Source: Spirosoma sp. SC4-14
Lineage (GTDB): Bacteria > Bacteroidota > Bacteroidia > Cytophagales > Spirosomataceae
NCBI RefSeq assembly: GCF_037201965.1
Contig: NZ_CP147518.1
Span: 3,155,001-3,219,000 of the forward strand
DNA: 64,000 bases
Reading direction: 5' to 3'
The position numbers were made by a program, and so were the translations under genes. Positions 39,915 through 48,947 of the stretch are shown here, in pieces. The notes below the pieces were generated by a model, which was not told where the DNA came from, did no database searches, and was given only the letters and a program-made list of their open reading frames with translations. Positions within the stretch are counted from its first letter, which is position 1, and each line of letters starts with the position of its first letter.

Positions 39915-40406
39915 ATGGAACATGAGTTTATCCAGACAATTAATGCCCATGCCGGAATCGTACATAGCGTGTGTCGACTCTACAGCCGGGAACTGGAAGA
40001 CCGCAAAGATTTATATCAGGAAATCGTATTGCAGCTCTGGCGGGGTTTTTCAACATTTCGGGGCGAGTCAAAAGCGTCTACCTGGATTTATCGAATAGCA
40101 CTCAATACGGCCATTTCGTTGGTTCGACGCCGGTCGCGGCAAATTGTTTCGACTACTGCCGATGGAGAACTGCTAGCAACCAGTCAGCTGATTGATCCGC
40201 CACCAGACAATGAGCCCATGCAGCAGTTTTATGAGGCCTTGGAGCAATTGTCGCCAGTTGAAAAAGCAGTTATTTTTCTATATCTGGACGATAATTCGTA
40301 CGAGCAGATTGCAACAGTTCTGGGAATATCGGTCTCGAATGTGGGCGTAAAACTCAACCGGATTAAAGCGAAATTGAAGAAAATCGTTGCTGAAGACAAC
40401 CTATAA
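39915..40406 (+). CDS. ECF RNA polymerase sigma factor
   Basis: A 163-residue sigma-70 family factor. Region 2 contains 'YSRELEDRKDLYQEIVLQLWRGFSTFRGESKASTWIYRIALNTAISLVRR'; region 4 contains 'IFLYLDDNSYEQIATVLGISVSNVGVKLNRIKAKLKK'. It is followed after 12 nt by a multi-TM protein that is a candidate anti-sigma factor. The predicted ECF-type box upstream suggests autoregulation. Its regulon cannot be named. Confidence 0.92.
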   Translation: MEHEFIQTINAHAGIVHSVCRLYSRELEDRKDLYQEIVLQLWRGFSTFRGESKASTWIYRIALNTAISLVRRRSRQIVSTTADGELLATSQLIDPPPDNEPMQQFYEALEQLSPVEKAVIFLYLDDNSYEQIATVLGISVSNVGVKLNRIKAKLKKIVAEDNL

Positions 40407-40418
40407 ATCAAGAATGAA

Positions 40419-41030
40419 ATGGATATCGACGAATTAAAAGCAACCTGGAAACGCCACGAACAAAAGCTGGATTCGACCGAGCGATTGAGCCATCAACTGT
40501 TGCAACTTGTATTACGAAATCGCTCGAATGGCACAATTGATAACATGATTCGGGAACTTCGCCTGGCCTTTTCCGTACTAACGGGCTTAGTGCTGTTCTT
40601 TAGCGCCGTTCTGGCCGGAAACCCGTTCGATTATACCCGGCCCATTCATTTTCTGCCTGCCGTATGCTATCTCATCATTGCCGTATCGGGACTTTATTTT
40701 TTGGTGAAACACCGTACTGATCTTCAGAAAACCCGACTATTGACTCACGACCTGTATCACGCACTAGCCGATCTGATTCTGTTTCGAGCCCAGCACACGA
40801 AACTAATGAAACGGGTCTGGATGTTGGCTATGCTGGCCGGATCGATGATTATGGTACCCGTAATTGCCCGTAAGTTTACGGATGGCTGGCAGAATACGCT
40901 GTTGGTTATTTTGTTTCCGATGGTGCTGACGGCTGTTTCGATCGGTCTGGCAACCTTGGCCGGTATGTTCACCGACCGTTACCTCACCGAACTGAAAGGG
41001 CAACTTCAGGAGCTCGAAGAATTGCGGTGA
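40419..41030 (+). CDS. Four-TM membrane protein, putative anti-sigma partner
   Basis: A 203-residue protein beginning 'MDIDELKATWKRHEQKLDSTERLSHQLLQ', a charged helical cytoplasmic head common to proteins encoded after ECF genes in Cytophagales. Four hydrophobic segments follow at about 49-66, 73-91, 130-148 and 160-180. A short helical tail ends the protein. No anti-sigma domain is recognisable by sequence; the role is inferred from position 12 nt after a sigma gene and the head region. Confidence 0.6.
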   Translation: MDIDELKATWKRHEQKLDSTERLSHQLLQLVLRNRSNGTIDNMIRELRLAFSVLTGLVLFFSAVLAGNPFDYTRPIHFLPAVCYLIIAVSGLYFLVKHRTDLQKTRLLTHDLYHALADLILFRAQHTKLMKRVWMLAMLAGSMIMVPVIARKFTDGWQNTLLVILFPMVLTAVSIGLATLAGMFTDRYLTELKGQLQELEELR

Positions 41031-41069
41031 TGGGCTCCTATACGGGCAATTTATGATAACCAGAAGGGC

Positions 41070-41094
41070 GATTTATTGGTTAAGTAAATAAATC
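41070..41094. promoter_or_regulatory. Small inverted repeat upstream of the SRAP gene
   Basis: GATTTATT (41070-41077) and AATAAATC (41087-41094) form an 8-bp dyad 33 nt before the SRAP ATG. Possible operator; AT-rich, so chance is not excluded. Confidence 0.25.
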
Positions 41095-41126
41095 ATCAAG
41101 CTGTCTGCGGGCACTTTAAATCTCCG

Positions 41127-41870
41127 ATGTGTTATCATAAGTCGCTGGCTATCAAAGCCGCAGAACTCGAAGCCCGCTATGAGGCTGTTCTTCCCGATAC
41201 GGCTGATTTTCAGCCTGTTTATCATGCCAATGCATACCAGTTTCCGACCTGGCCTATTCTGACTCATCAGCAACCCAACCAGTTTCGGATGCTGCGCTGG
41301 GGGTTGATTCCTCGGTGGACCAAAAGCCAGGAAGATGCCAGTGAAATTCGCACCCGAACCATTAATGCCCGTGCCGAAACCATCTACGAAAAACCGTCAT
41401 TTCGGGGGGCTGCTCAAACAGGCAAACGTTGCCTGATTCCGGTAACGGGCTTTTATGAATGGCACACCATCGGTAGCAAAAAATTCCCATTTTATATCAG
41501 CACTACCGATCAGAAAATTGCCTCGATTGCGGGTTTATGGGACGAGTGGCCCGATCCGGAAACCGGCGAACTGATTCAGACCTATACGCTGCTCACAACG
41601 GATGCCAATCCGTTACTGGCCGCCATTCATAACTCGAAAAAACGGATGCCATGTCTGCTGAGCAAAGACGACGAACAGGCATGGTTGCACGATGACCTGA
41701 ACGAAACCGATGCTTTGGCGTTATTAACTAAACAGTATCCAGCCAGTCGGTTGCACAGCTATAGCATCGGCAAACGAATTACGTCGCGTACGGAACCTAG
41801 CGATGTTGCTGAAGTAATGGACCCGGCAACGTATCCGGAGCTTAAAAATCAGTCTGCACTATTTGCTTAA
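41127..41870 (+). CDS. SOS response-associated peptidase (SRAP/YedK/HMCES family)
   Basis: A 247-residue SRAP protein. The catalytic Cys2 follows the initiator Met. Other active-site elements are Asn in 'INARAETIYEKPSF', Glu in 'GFYEWH' and His in 'AAIHNSKKRMP'. These proteins crosslink to abasic sites in single-stranded DNA through Cys2 and so shield the genome until repair. Length is normal. It is a stand-alone gene here, without an adjacent lexA, umuD or dnaE2. Confidence 0.93.
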   Translation: MCYHKSLAIKAAELEARYEAVLPDTADFQPVYHANAYQFPTWPILTHQQPNQFRMLRWGLIPRWTKSQEDASEIRTRTINARAETIYEKPSFRGAAQTGKRCLIPVTGFYEWHTIGSKKFPFYISTTDQKIASIAGLWDEWPDPETGELIQTYTLLTTDANPLLAAIHNSKKRMPCLLSKDDEQAWLHDDLNETDALALLTKQYPASRLHSYSIGKRITSRTEPSDVAEVMDPATYPELKNQSALFA

Positions 41871-42022
41871 GTAAGCTCTTCCATTTGTTCACTACGTATA
41901 CCGCTTATGTAGTAATATGGGAAAAATCTTATTTCTGGCCTTTGTTTTGCTTGATAATTGTCTTTTTCCGAGAAGCTTCCCCGAAGAAGTTTCTTCGCTC
42001 ATCTTGTTTTATTGACCTGACT

Positions 42023-44665
42023 ATGAAGAATCTAGTACAAACGTTATGGATAGGAACCGTACTATTAATCGCATCCGAATCGGTTCAGGCTCAGTTCCCC
42101 ACTCTTCCGGGTAGTGGACAGAAACCGGCTCCTGCCATTCCTGGCACATCGAGTGACAACACTCCTCGCGGTAATGCCAAACTGACGGGTATAATTGTCG
42201 ACTCAACCACAAAACAACCTGTTGAATTTGCCAGCATTGCCCTGATCGACACCAAAACCAATAAGCCCATTGATGGCACTGTTGCCGACGAAAAAGGACG
42301 ATTTACGCTGAATAAACTGCCCGAAGGTAATTTTCGGCTTCTGATTTCATTTGTAGGCTATACGAATAAGACCATAGCCCGTATTAAACTTAACCGAAAA
42401 GGTGATACTGATCTGGGAACTATTGTTTTATCGCCCGATGTGCGAACGCTGAAAGAAGTTGAAGTGGTTGGGCAGGCGAGTCTGATCGAAGAAAAAGTCG
42501 ATCGGCTGGTCTACAATGCCGACAAGGATATTACGGCCAAAGGGGGCGATGCTACCGAGGTGATGCGAAAAGTGCCATTACTAACGGTTGATCTGGATGG
42601 GAATATAAGTCTTCGTGGTAATAGCAACGTTCGGGTGCTGATCAACAACAAACCTTCGACCATTGTAGCCAGTAGCGTGGCGGATGCCCTCAAGCAGATT
42701 CCGGCCGATATGATCAAAACAGTGGAGGTAATTACCTCGCCTTCTGCCAAGTATGATGCCGAAGGGTCGGCTGGTATTATCAATATCATCACCAAGAAAA
42801 CGACTATTCAGGGATTTACCCTAAACGTCGATGCCGGGGCTGGTAACCGGGGTAGCAATCTGGGGCTGAACGGTAATTTGCGGACCGGTAAAATGGGCTT
42901 CAGTTTGAGCGGATTTGGTCGGGCTAACTATAACGTAATCGGTAAATTTGCCAATACGCAGGAAACGTTCGGTAGCAGCGGCACCACCCGAACCGAACAA
43001 TCAGCCGACACCCGTAACCACGGTATTTTTGGGCATTATACGCTTGGCTGGGATTATGACATCAGTAAAAACAGTGTCATTACAGCGAGCCTCCGCTACG
43101 GCACTCGTAACAATTTTCAGAATCAGGATAACTTCCTGACCAGAACAATAACACCCAGTGGGTATTTTCCGAGTCTAAGCATGCGTAACGTGGTGACGAA
43201 AGATTTGTCGGGTACGGTCGATGCCAATATCGATTATACACGTACCTACAAACCACAGCAGGAACTGACGGTATCGGCTCAGTATAGTCGCAATAACCGT
43301 AATAACGACTTCACCGCCGATATTTTAAGCAACGCCGATTTCTCAACTATTGCCGCCCGCCAGCAAAACCTGAACAATAGCTATAATCAGGAAACAACAC
43401 TTCAGGGCGATTATCAGACCCCAATTGGTAAAAACCAATTGATCGAGTTTGGTGGTAAGGGAATTTTTCGGCAGGTAGAAAGTGCCTTTAGCTATAATTA
43501 TGGCATAGGAACCGGCGAACTAACTACCGACCCGACTCGCACGGCCAACACGCTGAACTACGATCAGACCATTGGTGCTGGGTATGCATCCTATACGCTG
43601 ACGACAAAAAAGAAATATACCGTCAAGGCTGGTGCCCGCTACGAATATACAACCATTCATGCCAACTACAGTCAGAATCAGCCGGGCGAACTGGGTGGAG
43701 CAGCCGGGCAGGATCTGGGCATTCCTAACTATGGGAATCTGGTGCCGAGCATCAATATTTCGAAGACGCTTAAAGGAGGAAAAACAATTAAACTGGCTTA
43801 TAACCGTCGTTTACAACGGCCGGGTATCCAGTTTCTGAATCCGAATGTCAACACCTCGAACCCGACAAACATTACGCAGGGAAATCCGCTCTTATCGCCC
43901 GAACTGACCGATAACTTCGAATTCAGTACGAGTGCGTATGTAAAGAGTGTTTATCTGAACGTATCGCTGTTTGCCCGCCAGACCAACAATTCAATCACAA
44001 GCGTTCGGGATACCGCAACAACCAGCGTAGGGCGAGCCATCCGAACCACGTATCAGAACATCGGTAAAGAGTCGGCCTATGGCGTAAACGTATTTGGTAA
44101 TGCAACCCTGTTCTCGAAATGGCAGATTGGCGGAGGGGTCGATGCGTATTATGCCTATCTGACCAACAACAGTTCGATTTATATTTATAACGCAACCAAC
44201 TCGGGCTGGGTTGTTACGGGACGGTTCTTTTCCAACCTGACACTTAAAAATGGCTGGGGCGTTCAGGGCTTTGCCTTTATGCGAGGCCGTCGGGTGCAGT
44301 TGCAGGGCTATCAGGGTGGTTTTGCTTTCTATAGCCTTGGTGTGAAGAAAGACCTGAAAAACAAGCGGGGCAGCTTCGGTATTGCGGGCGAAAATTTCTT
44401 TAACCACCCCTTCACGATTCGTTCGGAGTCGAGTTCGCCGATTTTTACGCAAAACAGCATGACCAGCCTCTACAATGCCGGTATCCGTGTCACCTTTAGT
44501 TATAAACTGGGTAAGCTAAACTTCGATCAGCCGCAACGCCGGAGAGGGCGTTCGGTTGAGAATGATGATCTGAAAGCCGGAGAAACTGATAATAATGGTG
44601 CGGTTCAGCAACAACAGCAGCAACCTGCACCGGGTGGTAACCGCACCGGAGGCCGGCCGAGGTAG
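42023..44665 (+). CDS. Outer-membrane beta-barrel receptor, CarboxypepD_reg plus PF14905-type barrel
   Basis: An 880-residue TonB-receptor-like protein from ATG 42023, where a signal peptide begins. A Pro-rich linker is at about 25-50, then a CarboxypepD_reg sandwich at about 52-140 ('VDSTTKQPVEFASIALID', 'LLISFVGYTNKTI'). The plug at about 150-265 has 'GNSNVRVLINNKPS' and 'DAEGSAGIINIITKK', and an outer-membrane beta-barrel family (PF14905) domain follows to about 840. The barrel is followed by a basic and Gln/Pro-rich tail ('PQRRRGRSVEND', poly-Gln, 'GGNRTGGRPR') instead of ending on a terminal aromatic. No SusD is adjacent; the substrate is unknown. Confidence 0.87.
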   Translation: MKNLVQTLWIGTVLLIASESVQAQFPTLPGSGQKPAPAIPGTSSDNTPRGNAKLTGIIVDSTTKQPVEFASIALIDTKTNKPIDGTVADEKGRFTLNKLPEGNFRLLISFVGYTNKTIARIKLNRKGDTDLGTIVLSPDVRTLKEVEVVGQASLIEEKVDRLVYNADKDITAKGGDATEVMRKVPLLTVDLDGNISLRGNSNVRVLINNKPSTIVASSVADALKQIPADMIKTVEVITSPSAKYDAEGSAGIINIITKKTTIQGFTLNVDAGAGNRGSNLGLNGNLRTGKMGFSLSGFGRANYNVIGKFANTQETFGSSGTTRTEQSADTRNHGIFGHYTLGWDYDISKNSVITASLRYGTRNNFQNQDNFLTRTITPSGYFPSLSMRNVVTKDLSGTVDANIDYTRTYKPQQELTVSAQYSRNNRNNDFTADILSNADFSTIAARQQNLNNSYNQETTLQGDYQTPIGKNQLIEFGGKGIFRQVESAFSYNYGIGTGELTTDPTRTANTLNYDQTIGAGYASYTLTTKKKYTVKAGARYEYTTIHANYSQNQPGELGGAAGQDLGIPNYGNLVPSINISKTLKGGKTIKLAYNRRLQRPGIQFLNPNVNTSNPTNITQGNPLLSPELTDNFEFSTSAYVKSVYLNVSLFARQTNNSITSVRDTATTSVGRAIRTTYQNIGKESAYGVNVFGNATLFSKWQIGGGVDAYYAYLTNNSSIYIYNATNSGWVVTGRFFSNLTLKNGWGVQGFAFMRGRRVQLQGYQGGFAFYSLGVKKDLKNKRGSFGIAGENFFNHPFTIRSESSSPIFTQNSMTSLYNAGIRVTFSYKLGKLNFDQPQRRRGRSVENDDLKAGETDNNGAVQQQQQQPAPGGNRTGGRPR

Positions 44666-44672
44666 AAAAGCA

Positions 44673-44710
44673 GGGAGAGCGGGGATTGCGTAGAACTACC
44701 CCGCTCTCCC
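44673..44710. terminator. Hairpin between convergent receptor and ROK genes
   Basis: A perfect 12-bp GC-rich stem gggagagcgggg (44673-44684) with its complement at 44699-44710 and a 14-nt loop. No U-tract, but its position suggests a bidirectional transcription end. Confidence 0.7.
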
Positions 44711-44714
44711 CGCC

Positions 44715-45635
44715 CTATAGCAACGCTGCACCAAAAACACCGGCGCTGTCGCCTAGCTTGGGTTTTAAAAAAGGTGTGTTCAGTTCACCCGAATTGAACA
44801 CATATTTTTTTGCCCGTTCAACACCTTCTGTGTAAAGTAAATCGACGTTTCCTACACCACCACCCAGCACAATGGCGTCTGGGTCGAGAATATTGACGAT
44901 TACCGAAATGGCCCGGCCGAAATATTCAAGCATTCGGTTTACGGTTTGACTGGCGAACAGATCACTGCCTGCGGAATAGTGTTCCATGATCTCTTTCATG
45001 GTTCGTTCGGCTCCGCTGATCTGCTGATAATAGCGCTGAAGGGCAGGCCCCGAAATAACCTGTTCAGTGCAGCCGCGCTTCCCGCAATAGCACGGATACC
45101 CGTTTTCTTCCAGAATATTATGCCCCCATTCACCACCAATACCTTGTAGGCCATTCAGCACAAACGGAGCTCCATCGCGACCCTTCACAACCACCCCTCC
45201 GCCAACACCGGTCCCCATAATTACACCAAATACGGTCTGGAAATCAGGAACAACGTCTGGAACGATACCCATGGTTGCTTCGGCCAGTGCAAAACAGTTG
45301 GCATCGTTGGCCACGGCTACCGGAACGCCCAGCAAACGAGCCAGATCCTGCTTCATGGGGCGACCATTCAGAACCGTCGTGTTACAGTTTTTCATGGTTT
45401 GCCGGGCCGGGTCGAAGGTACCGGGCGTGCCGAAGCCGATGCGGTCGGGAGTCAGGCTGGTTTCGGCTTTTAACAGATCAATAAGTCGTACAATCTGCGA
45501 CATAATGTGATCGTAGCCTTTATGCGCTTCGGTATCAATACGTTTACGAATAATAACGGCGTCGGGCGAGGGGGCGGAAAGTATAACACCTTCTATTTTG
45601 GTGCCACCCAGATCAATTCCCCAGTAGTTCTGCAT
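44715..45635 (-). CDS. ROK family sugar kinase
   Basis: A 306-residue cytosolic kinase. The N-terminal phosphate motif is 'GIDLGGTKIEG', and the catalytic Asp lies in 'VANDANCFALAEA' near residue 112. The ROK zinc signature 'NGYPCYCGKRGCTEQVISG' holds the His/Cys ligands with 'GGEWGHN' just before. It phosphorylates a hexose (glucose, fructose or an N-acetyl sugar); the exact substrate cannot be read from sequence. It lacks the winged-helix domain of ROK repressors, so it is an enzyme and not a regulator. Confidence 0.92.
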   Translation of the reverse strand: MQNYWGIDLGGTKIEGVILSAPSPDAVIIRKRIDTEAHKGYDHIMSQIVRLIDLLKAETSLTPDRIGFGTPGTFDPARQTMKNCNTTVLNGRPMKQDLARLLGVPVAVANDANCFALAEATMGIVPDVVPDFQTVFGVIMGTGVGGGVVVKGRDGAPFVLNGLQGIGGEWGHNILEENGYPCYCGKRGCTEQVISGPALQRYYQQISGAERTMKEIMEHYSAGSDLFASQTVNRMLEYFGRAISVIVNILDPDAIVLGGGVGNVDLLYTEGVERAKKYVFNSGELNTPFLKPKLGDSAGVFGAALL

Positions 45636-45893
45636 TTAAAAAGTAAGATTGCTGATTGTAGGTATGAGCGTGTCTGTAAACTATAGTGTCTGGCTAGCTG
45701 TTTATACTCCTTTTTATGAGGTAAATGAGCCGACCCAATAGGCAAAATCAATACGGTTAGGTACTCCCCGATAAACTATTGGCGTATAAAACACAGTGTA
45801 GTGCTTGTTTTCGTTCTGCTTTTTCGGAATTTCGCCACCTAAACGGATTTGGTTTCAAATCAACAATCATTAATCCAGAATCAAAAATTCAAT

Positions 45894-46361
45894 ATGCTAA
45901 CTCCGGGTCAGAAAGCGCCAGATTTTACACTTTTTAATAGCGAACGAAAAGAAGTATCGCTTAAGGACTTTGAAGGGAAAAATCTTATTATTCTATTTTT
46001 CCCGATGGCCTTCACCAGCGTATGCACAGCCGAGCTATGCGAAATGCGCGATAACATTACTACCTATGCCAAGTTGAATGCCGACATTGTTGGCATTTCG
46101 GTCGATTCACCATTTACACTAGCTAAGTTTAAAGAAGATCAGAAATTACCATTTAACCTTCTTTCCGATTTCAATAAAGAGGTTTCGCAGGCCTACGATA
46201 CTTATTACGACACATTTGTCATGAATCTGAAAGGAGTAAGCAAACGCTCAGCTTTTGTTGTCGATAAAACAGGCACCATTCAATATGCCGAAGTTCTCGA
46301 AAGTGCCGGTGATGTTCCTAACTTCACCGCCGTACAGGAAACGTTAGCAAATCTTAATTAA
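45894..46361 (+). CDS. Peroxiredoxin (AhpC/TSA, AhpE/PrxQ-like)
   Basis: A 155-residue thioredoxin-fold peroxidase from ATG 45894 (MLTPGQKAPDFTL). The peroxidatic Cys lies in 'PMAFTSVCTAELCEMRDN'; a second Cys five residues later is the resolving position of PrxQ/BCP types, while overall similarity is also close to AhpE. It reduces peroxides using thioredoxin or a similar donor. Sequence upstream of 45894 in frame has no family similarity. Its stop codon merges into a heptameric hairpin before the methyltransferase gene. Confidence 0.9.
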   Translation: MLTPGQKAPDFTLFNSERKEVSLKDFEGKNLIILFFPMAFTSVCTAELCEMRDNITTYAKLNADIVGISVDSPFTLAKFKEDQKLPFNLLSDFNKEVSQAYDTYYDTFVMNLKGVSKRSAFVVDKTGTIQYAEVLESAGDVPNFTAVQETLANLN

Positions 46362-46416
46362 TGATAAATGATGAATGATAAATTTCGGGTTTACCCTCAA
46401 TTCATCATTCATCATT
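46361..46416. repeat. Hairpin with ATGAATGA heptamer arms
   Basis: Arms 46367-46384 and 46399-46416 are complementary at 17 of 18 positions; the left arm is a run of aatgata/aatgatg heptamers. The 14-nt loop contains its own GGG-TTTA-CCC mini-stem. It lies between peroxiredoxin and methyltransferase genes and begins at the first gene's stop codon. Confidence 0.85.
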
Positions 46417-46422
46417 CAACAC

Positions 46423-47190
46423 ATGGCCTGGTATCATCATTTTTTTTACGGCTTGCCGCAACGTGCCTGGAAAGCCGCTCAAACCGAAGAGCAAACCCAT
46501 CTGGAACTGGAGCTGCTGGTGGAAACACTGGAGTTTGGCCCAGGCGATCGTTTGCTCGATGTGTTTTGTGGGTATGGCCGGCATGCATTGCCATTGGCGC
46601 AGATGGGCGCTCAGTTGACGGGAGTTGATATTTCGGATGACTATATCAACGAGCTCAGAACAACGGCATCGGCAGAACGTTTGGCATTGACGGCAATTCA
46701 GGGTGATTTTCTGACAATGCCTGTTGGCGAGTTGCAGACAAGTGCTCTATTTGATGCTGCCTATTGCATGGGCAATAGTTTTAGTTTTTTCCCTTACACT
46801 GATATGCTGGCTTTTGTCCGGCGTATTGCCGGTCTGCTAAAACCTGGTGGACGATTTCTGGCGCATACCGAAATGATAGCTGAATCGGTATTGCCCGATT
46901 ATCAGCAGCGAAACTGGCTACCGGTTGATGCCGAAGGAGAAGAACCAATCCTGCTTCTGGTCGAAAATAACTATGACCCTACCGAAAGCCGGATCGATTC
47001 GCATCTGACATACGTTCAGGCAGGCGTTACTCAGACCCGAACGGCTGAGCATTACATTTACACCCTGGCCGAACTGATACGTATCTTTACAACGGCTGGT
47101 TTATCGGTTTCTGCATGTTATGGAACGGTTGAAGGGGACCTATATGAATTAGGCGATCAGGGCGTTTGGCTGCTCGCTGAAAAAGCCTGA
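46423..47190 (+). CDS. Class I SAM-dependent methyltransferase
   Basis: A 255-residue cytosolic methyltransferase. Motif I is 'LLDVFCGYGRHALPLAQMG' near residue 44; motif II acid is in 'GVDISDDYI'; 'FDAAYCMGNSFSFFP' and 'LKPGGRFLAHTEM' follow. ATG 46423 (MAWYHHFFYGLPQRAW) is chosen because the upstream in-frame Met lies inside the hairpin repeat. The substrate is unknown. It may be co-transcribed with the peroxiredoxin gene 61 nt upstream. Confidence 0.87.
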   Translation: MAWYHHFFYGLPQRAWKAAQTEEQTHLELELLVETLEFGPGDRLLDVFCGYGRHALPLAQMGAQLTGVDISDDYINELRTTASAERLALTAIQGDFLTMPVGELQTSALFDAAYCMGNSFSFFPYTDMLAFVRRIAGLLKPGGRFLAHTEMIAESVLPDYQQRNWLPVDAEGEEPILLLVENNYDPTESRIDSHLTYVQAGVTQTRTAEHYIYTLAELIRIFTTAGLSVSACYGTVEGDLYELGDQGVWLLAEKA

Positions 47191-47241
47191 TTGATAGCCT
47201 ATTGGCCGATTCGTCGGAAGAGTGGATAAATAAGTCGCTTA

Positions 47242-47268
47242 ACTTCATAATATATGTTCTTATGAAGT
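47242..47268. promoter_or_regulatory. 9-bp inverted repeat between methyltransferase and TetR genes
   Basis: acttcataa (47242-47250) and ttatgaagt (47260-47268) with a 9-nt spacer. It could be a weak terminator or an operator for the TetR regulator 136 nt downstream. Confidence 0.3.
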
Positions 47269-47403
47269 ATTCGGCGAATACAAAAAGCGCGCAAAATTTA
47301 TTTTTTTTAGAATATTTACATTAACTGTGGACAATATAACCATAAATGCGTAGTTTTCAGGCCATTTAACACCGTTAACTCAAGACTGATTACCTACTAA
47401 TTT

Positions 47404-47997
47404 ATGGAAACCATCGAGCGTAAGCCGCGTTCACGCGAGAACACCCGCTCGGGAATCATAGGAACGGCAAAAGCAATTGCCCGTCGTGAGGGATGGCAAG
47501 CCGTTTCTATTCGTAAGATTGCCGACGCTATAGAGTACAGTGCGCCTATTGTGTATGAATATTTCGATAGCAAGGATATACTGCTGGATGAAATCCGAAA
47601 TGAAGGTTTTCGGCATTTGCGTCAGGAATACGAGCGTATCCTAAAACTGTATCGTGATCCGGAAAAACGATTGTACGAAATTTCACTTATTCAGTGGGAT
47701 TTTTCGCGTCAGCAACCGGAAATTTATCAGGTAATGTATAACCTCAATGGTGCTTATTGCACGCTTCCCGTTCACGAATCGGAAGCCATAAAAGAGGTTG
47801 GCAACATTGTCAGAGAAATTATTTTCTCGTTCATTCCAAAATCGAAAGAAAGTATCCAGAAACTATACTTCGAGTGGTGGGCTATGTCGCACGGTATGAT
47901 TATGCTGGCGATGATGCTCAAAGATCAGCAGCCTGTCGACCAGTCGGAGCAGGTATATCGGGATTCGATGCGTCGATTTGTGCGTACGTTGCGATAA
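47404..47997 (+). CDS. TetR/AcrR family transcriptional regulator
   Basis: A 197-residue one-component regulator. The N-terminal helix-turn-helix (about 15-62) reads 'IIGTAKAIARREGWQAVSIRKIADAIEYSAPIVYEYFDSKDILL', typical of TetR. The C-terminal ligand-binding helices resemble TetR_C_WHG or similar ('YNLNGAYCTLPVHESEAIKEVG'). It lies 30 nt upstream of an NmrA-like gene in the same direction and may regulate that gene and itself. The ligand is unknown. Confidence 0.9.
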   Translation: METIERKPRSRENTRSGIIGTAKAIARREGWQAVSIRKIADAIEYSAPIVYEYFDSKDILLDEIRNEGFRHLRQEYERILKLYRDPEKRLYEISLIQWDFSRQQPEIYQVMYNLNGAYCTLPVHESEAIKEVGNIVREIIFSFIPKSKESIQKLYFEWWAMSHGMIMLAMMLKDQQPVDQSEQVYRDSMRRFVRTLR

Positions 47998-48027
47998 TTT
48001 TCTGTAGTTACCTGGCCGTTTTCAATC

Positions 48028-48921
48028 ATGCAGGTTGCGGTGATTGGTGCTACAGGAATGCTCGGCGGACCTGTAACCCACGAATTGATCCATGCTGGTT
48101 TTTCGATCCGGATAATTGCTCGGGATGTTGTAAAGGCTGTACGGCTATTCCCCAATACACAGGTTGTTGCCGGTGATTTACGATCGGTAGAGGGGTTAGT
48201 TACGGCTCTTGCTGGCGTAGAGGTCGTTTACCTGAACTTATCCATCCGACAAACCGAAAAGCAGGCCGAATTCCATACGGAAGGTCAGGGGCTATGGCAT
48301 CTGATCGAAGCCGCTCGCCAGGCTGGCGTAAGGCGTATTGCCTATCTGTCGTCGATTGTTATGCGCTACCAGGGCATGAATGGTTTCCGGTGGTGGGCAT
48401 TTGACGTGAAGCAGGAAGCTGTCCGATTGATCAAAGCTTCGGGGATTGCTTTCAGTATTTTTTATCCATCCTGTTTCATCGATTCAATTAACCAAACCCA
48501 GCGGGCTGGCCGGTTTGTGTTGTTGGTTGGCCGTTCAACGGTTTGCCCCTGGTATATTTCGGCCAGCGACTACGGAAAGCAGGTCGTTCGGGCCTTGCAG
48601 ATTGCCAAGCCCGGCCAAAATCAGGAATACGTCGTTCAGGGGCCAGAAGCCATGACTCAGCACGAGGCTGCCGAACGATTCGTAAGGGCCTACCGGAAAG
48701 AAAGCCTTACGCTATTAACCACTCCACCGTTGTTGTTAAAATCAGGACGTTTGTTTTCGGCTCAGGCCGACTATGGCTGGCATATTACCGAAGCTATTAA
48801 TCACTATCCTGAGGTTTTTGAAGCTGGTCAAACCTGGGCTGATTTGGGTAAGCCCCAAACAACAATTGAACACGTTGCGGCTGAGCTTTCTTCGGCAGTT
48901 CATGGCCGTGAACCTAAGTAG
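48028..48921 (+). CDS. NmrA-like NAD(P)-binding protein (atypical SDR)
   Basis: A 297-residue atypical short-chain dehydrogenase. The N-terminal 'VIGATGMLGGPV' is the GxxGxxG cofactor motif; 'GDLRSVEGLVTALAGVEVVYLNLS' is typical of NmrA/SDR_a5 proteins. The catalytic Tyr-x3-Lys motif is not visible, so it may act as a redox-sensing or binding protein, or as a reductase of unknown substrate. It is 30 nt after the tetR-type gene, suggesting one transcript. Confidence 0.85.
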   Translation: MQVAVIGATGMLGGPVTHELIHAGFSIRIIARDVVKAVRLFPNTQVVAGDLRSVEGLVTALAGVEVVYLNLSIRQTEKQAEFHTEGQGLWHLIEAARQAGVRRIAYLSSIVMRYQGMNGFRWWAFDVKQEAVRLIKASGIAFSIFYPSCFIDSINQTQRAGRFVLLVGRSTVCPWYISASDYGKQVVRALQIAKPGQNQEYVVQGPEAMTQHEAAERFVRAYRKESLTLLTTPPLLLKSGRLFSAQADYGWHITEAINHYPEVFEAGQTWADLGKPQTTIEHVAAELSSAVHGREPK

Positions 48922-48947
48922 ATTCAACGGCCATAAACCTGGAATTT

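Noticed and set aside
46361..46416. Possible CRISPR-like or minisatellite array because of repeated aatgatg units.
   Set aside because: Units are contiguous 7-mers without spacers and form a hairpin. No cas genes in the window.
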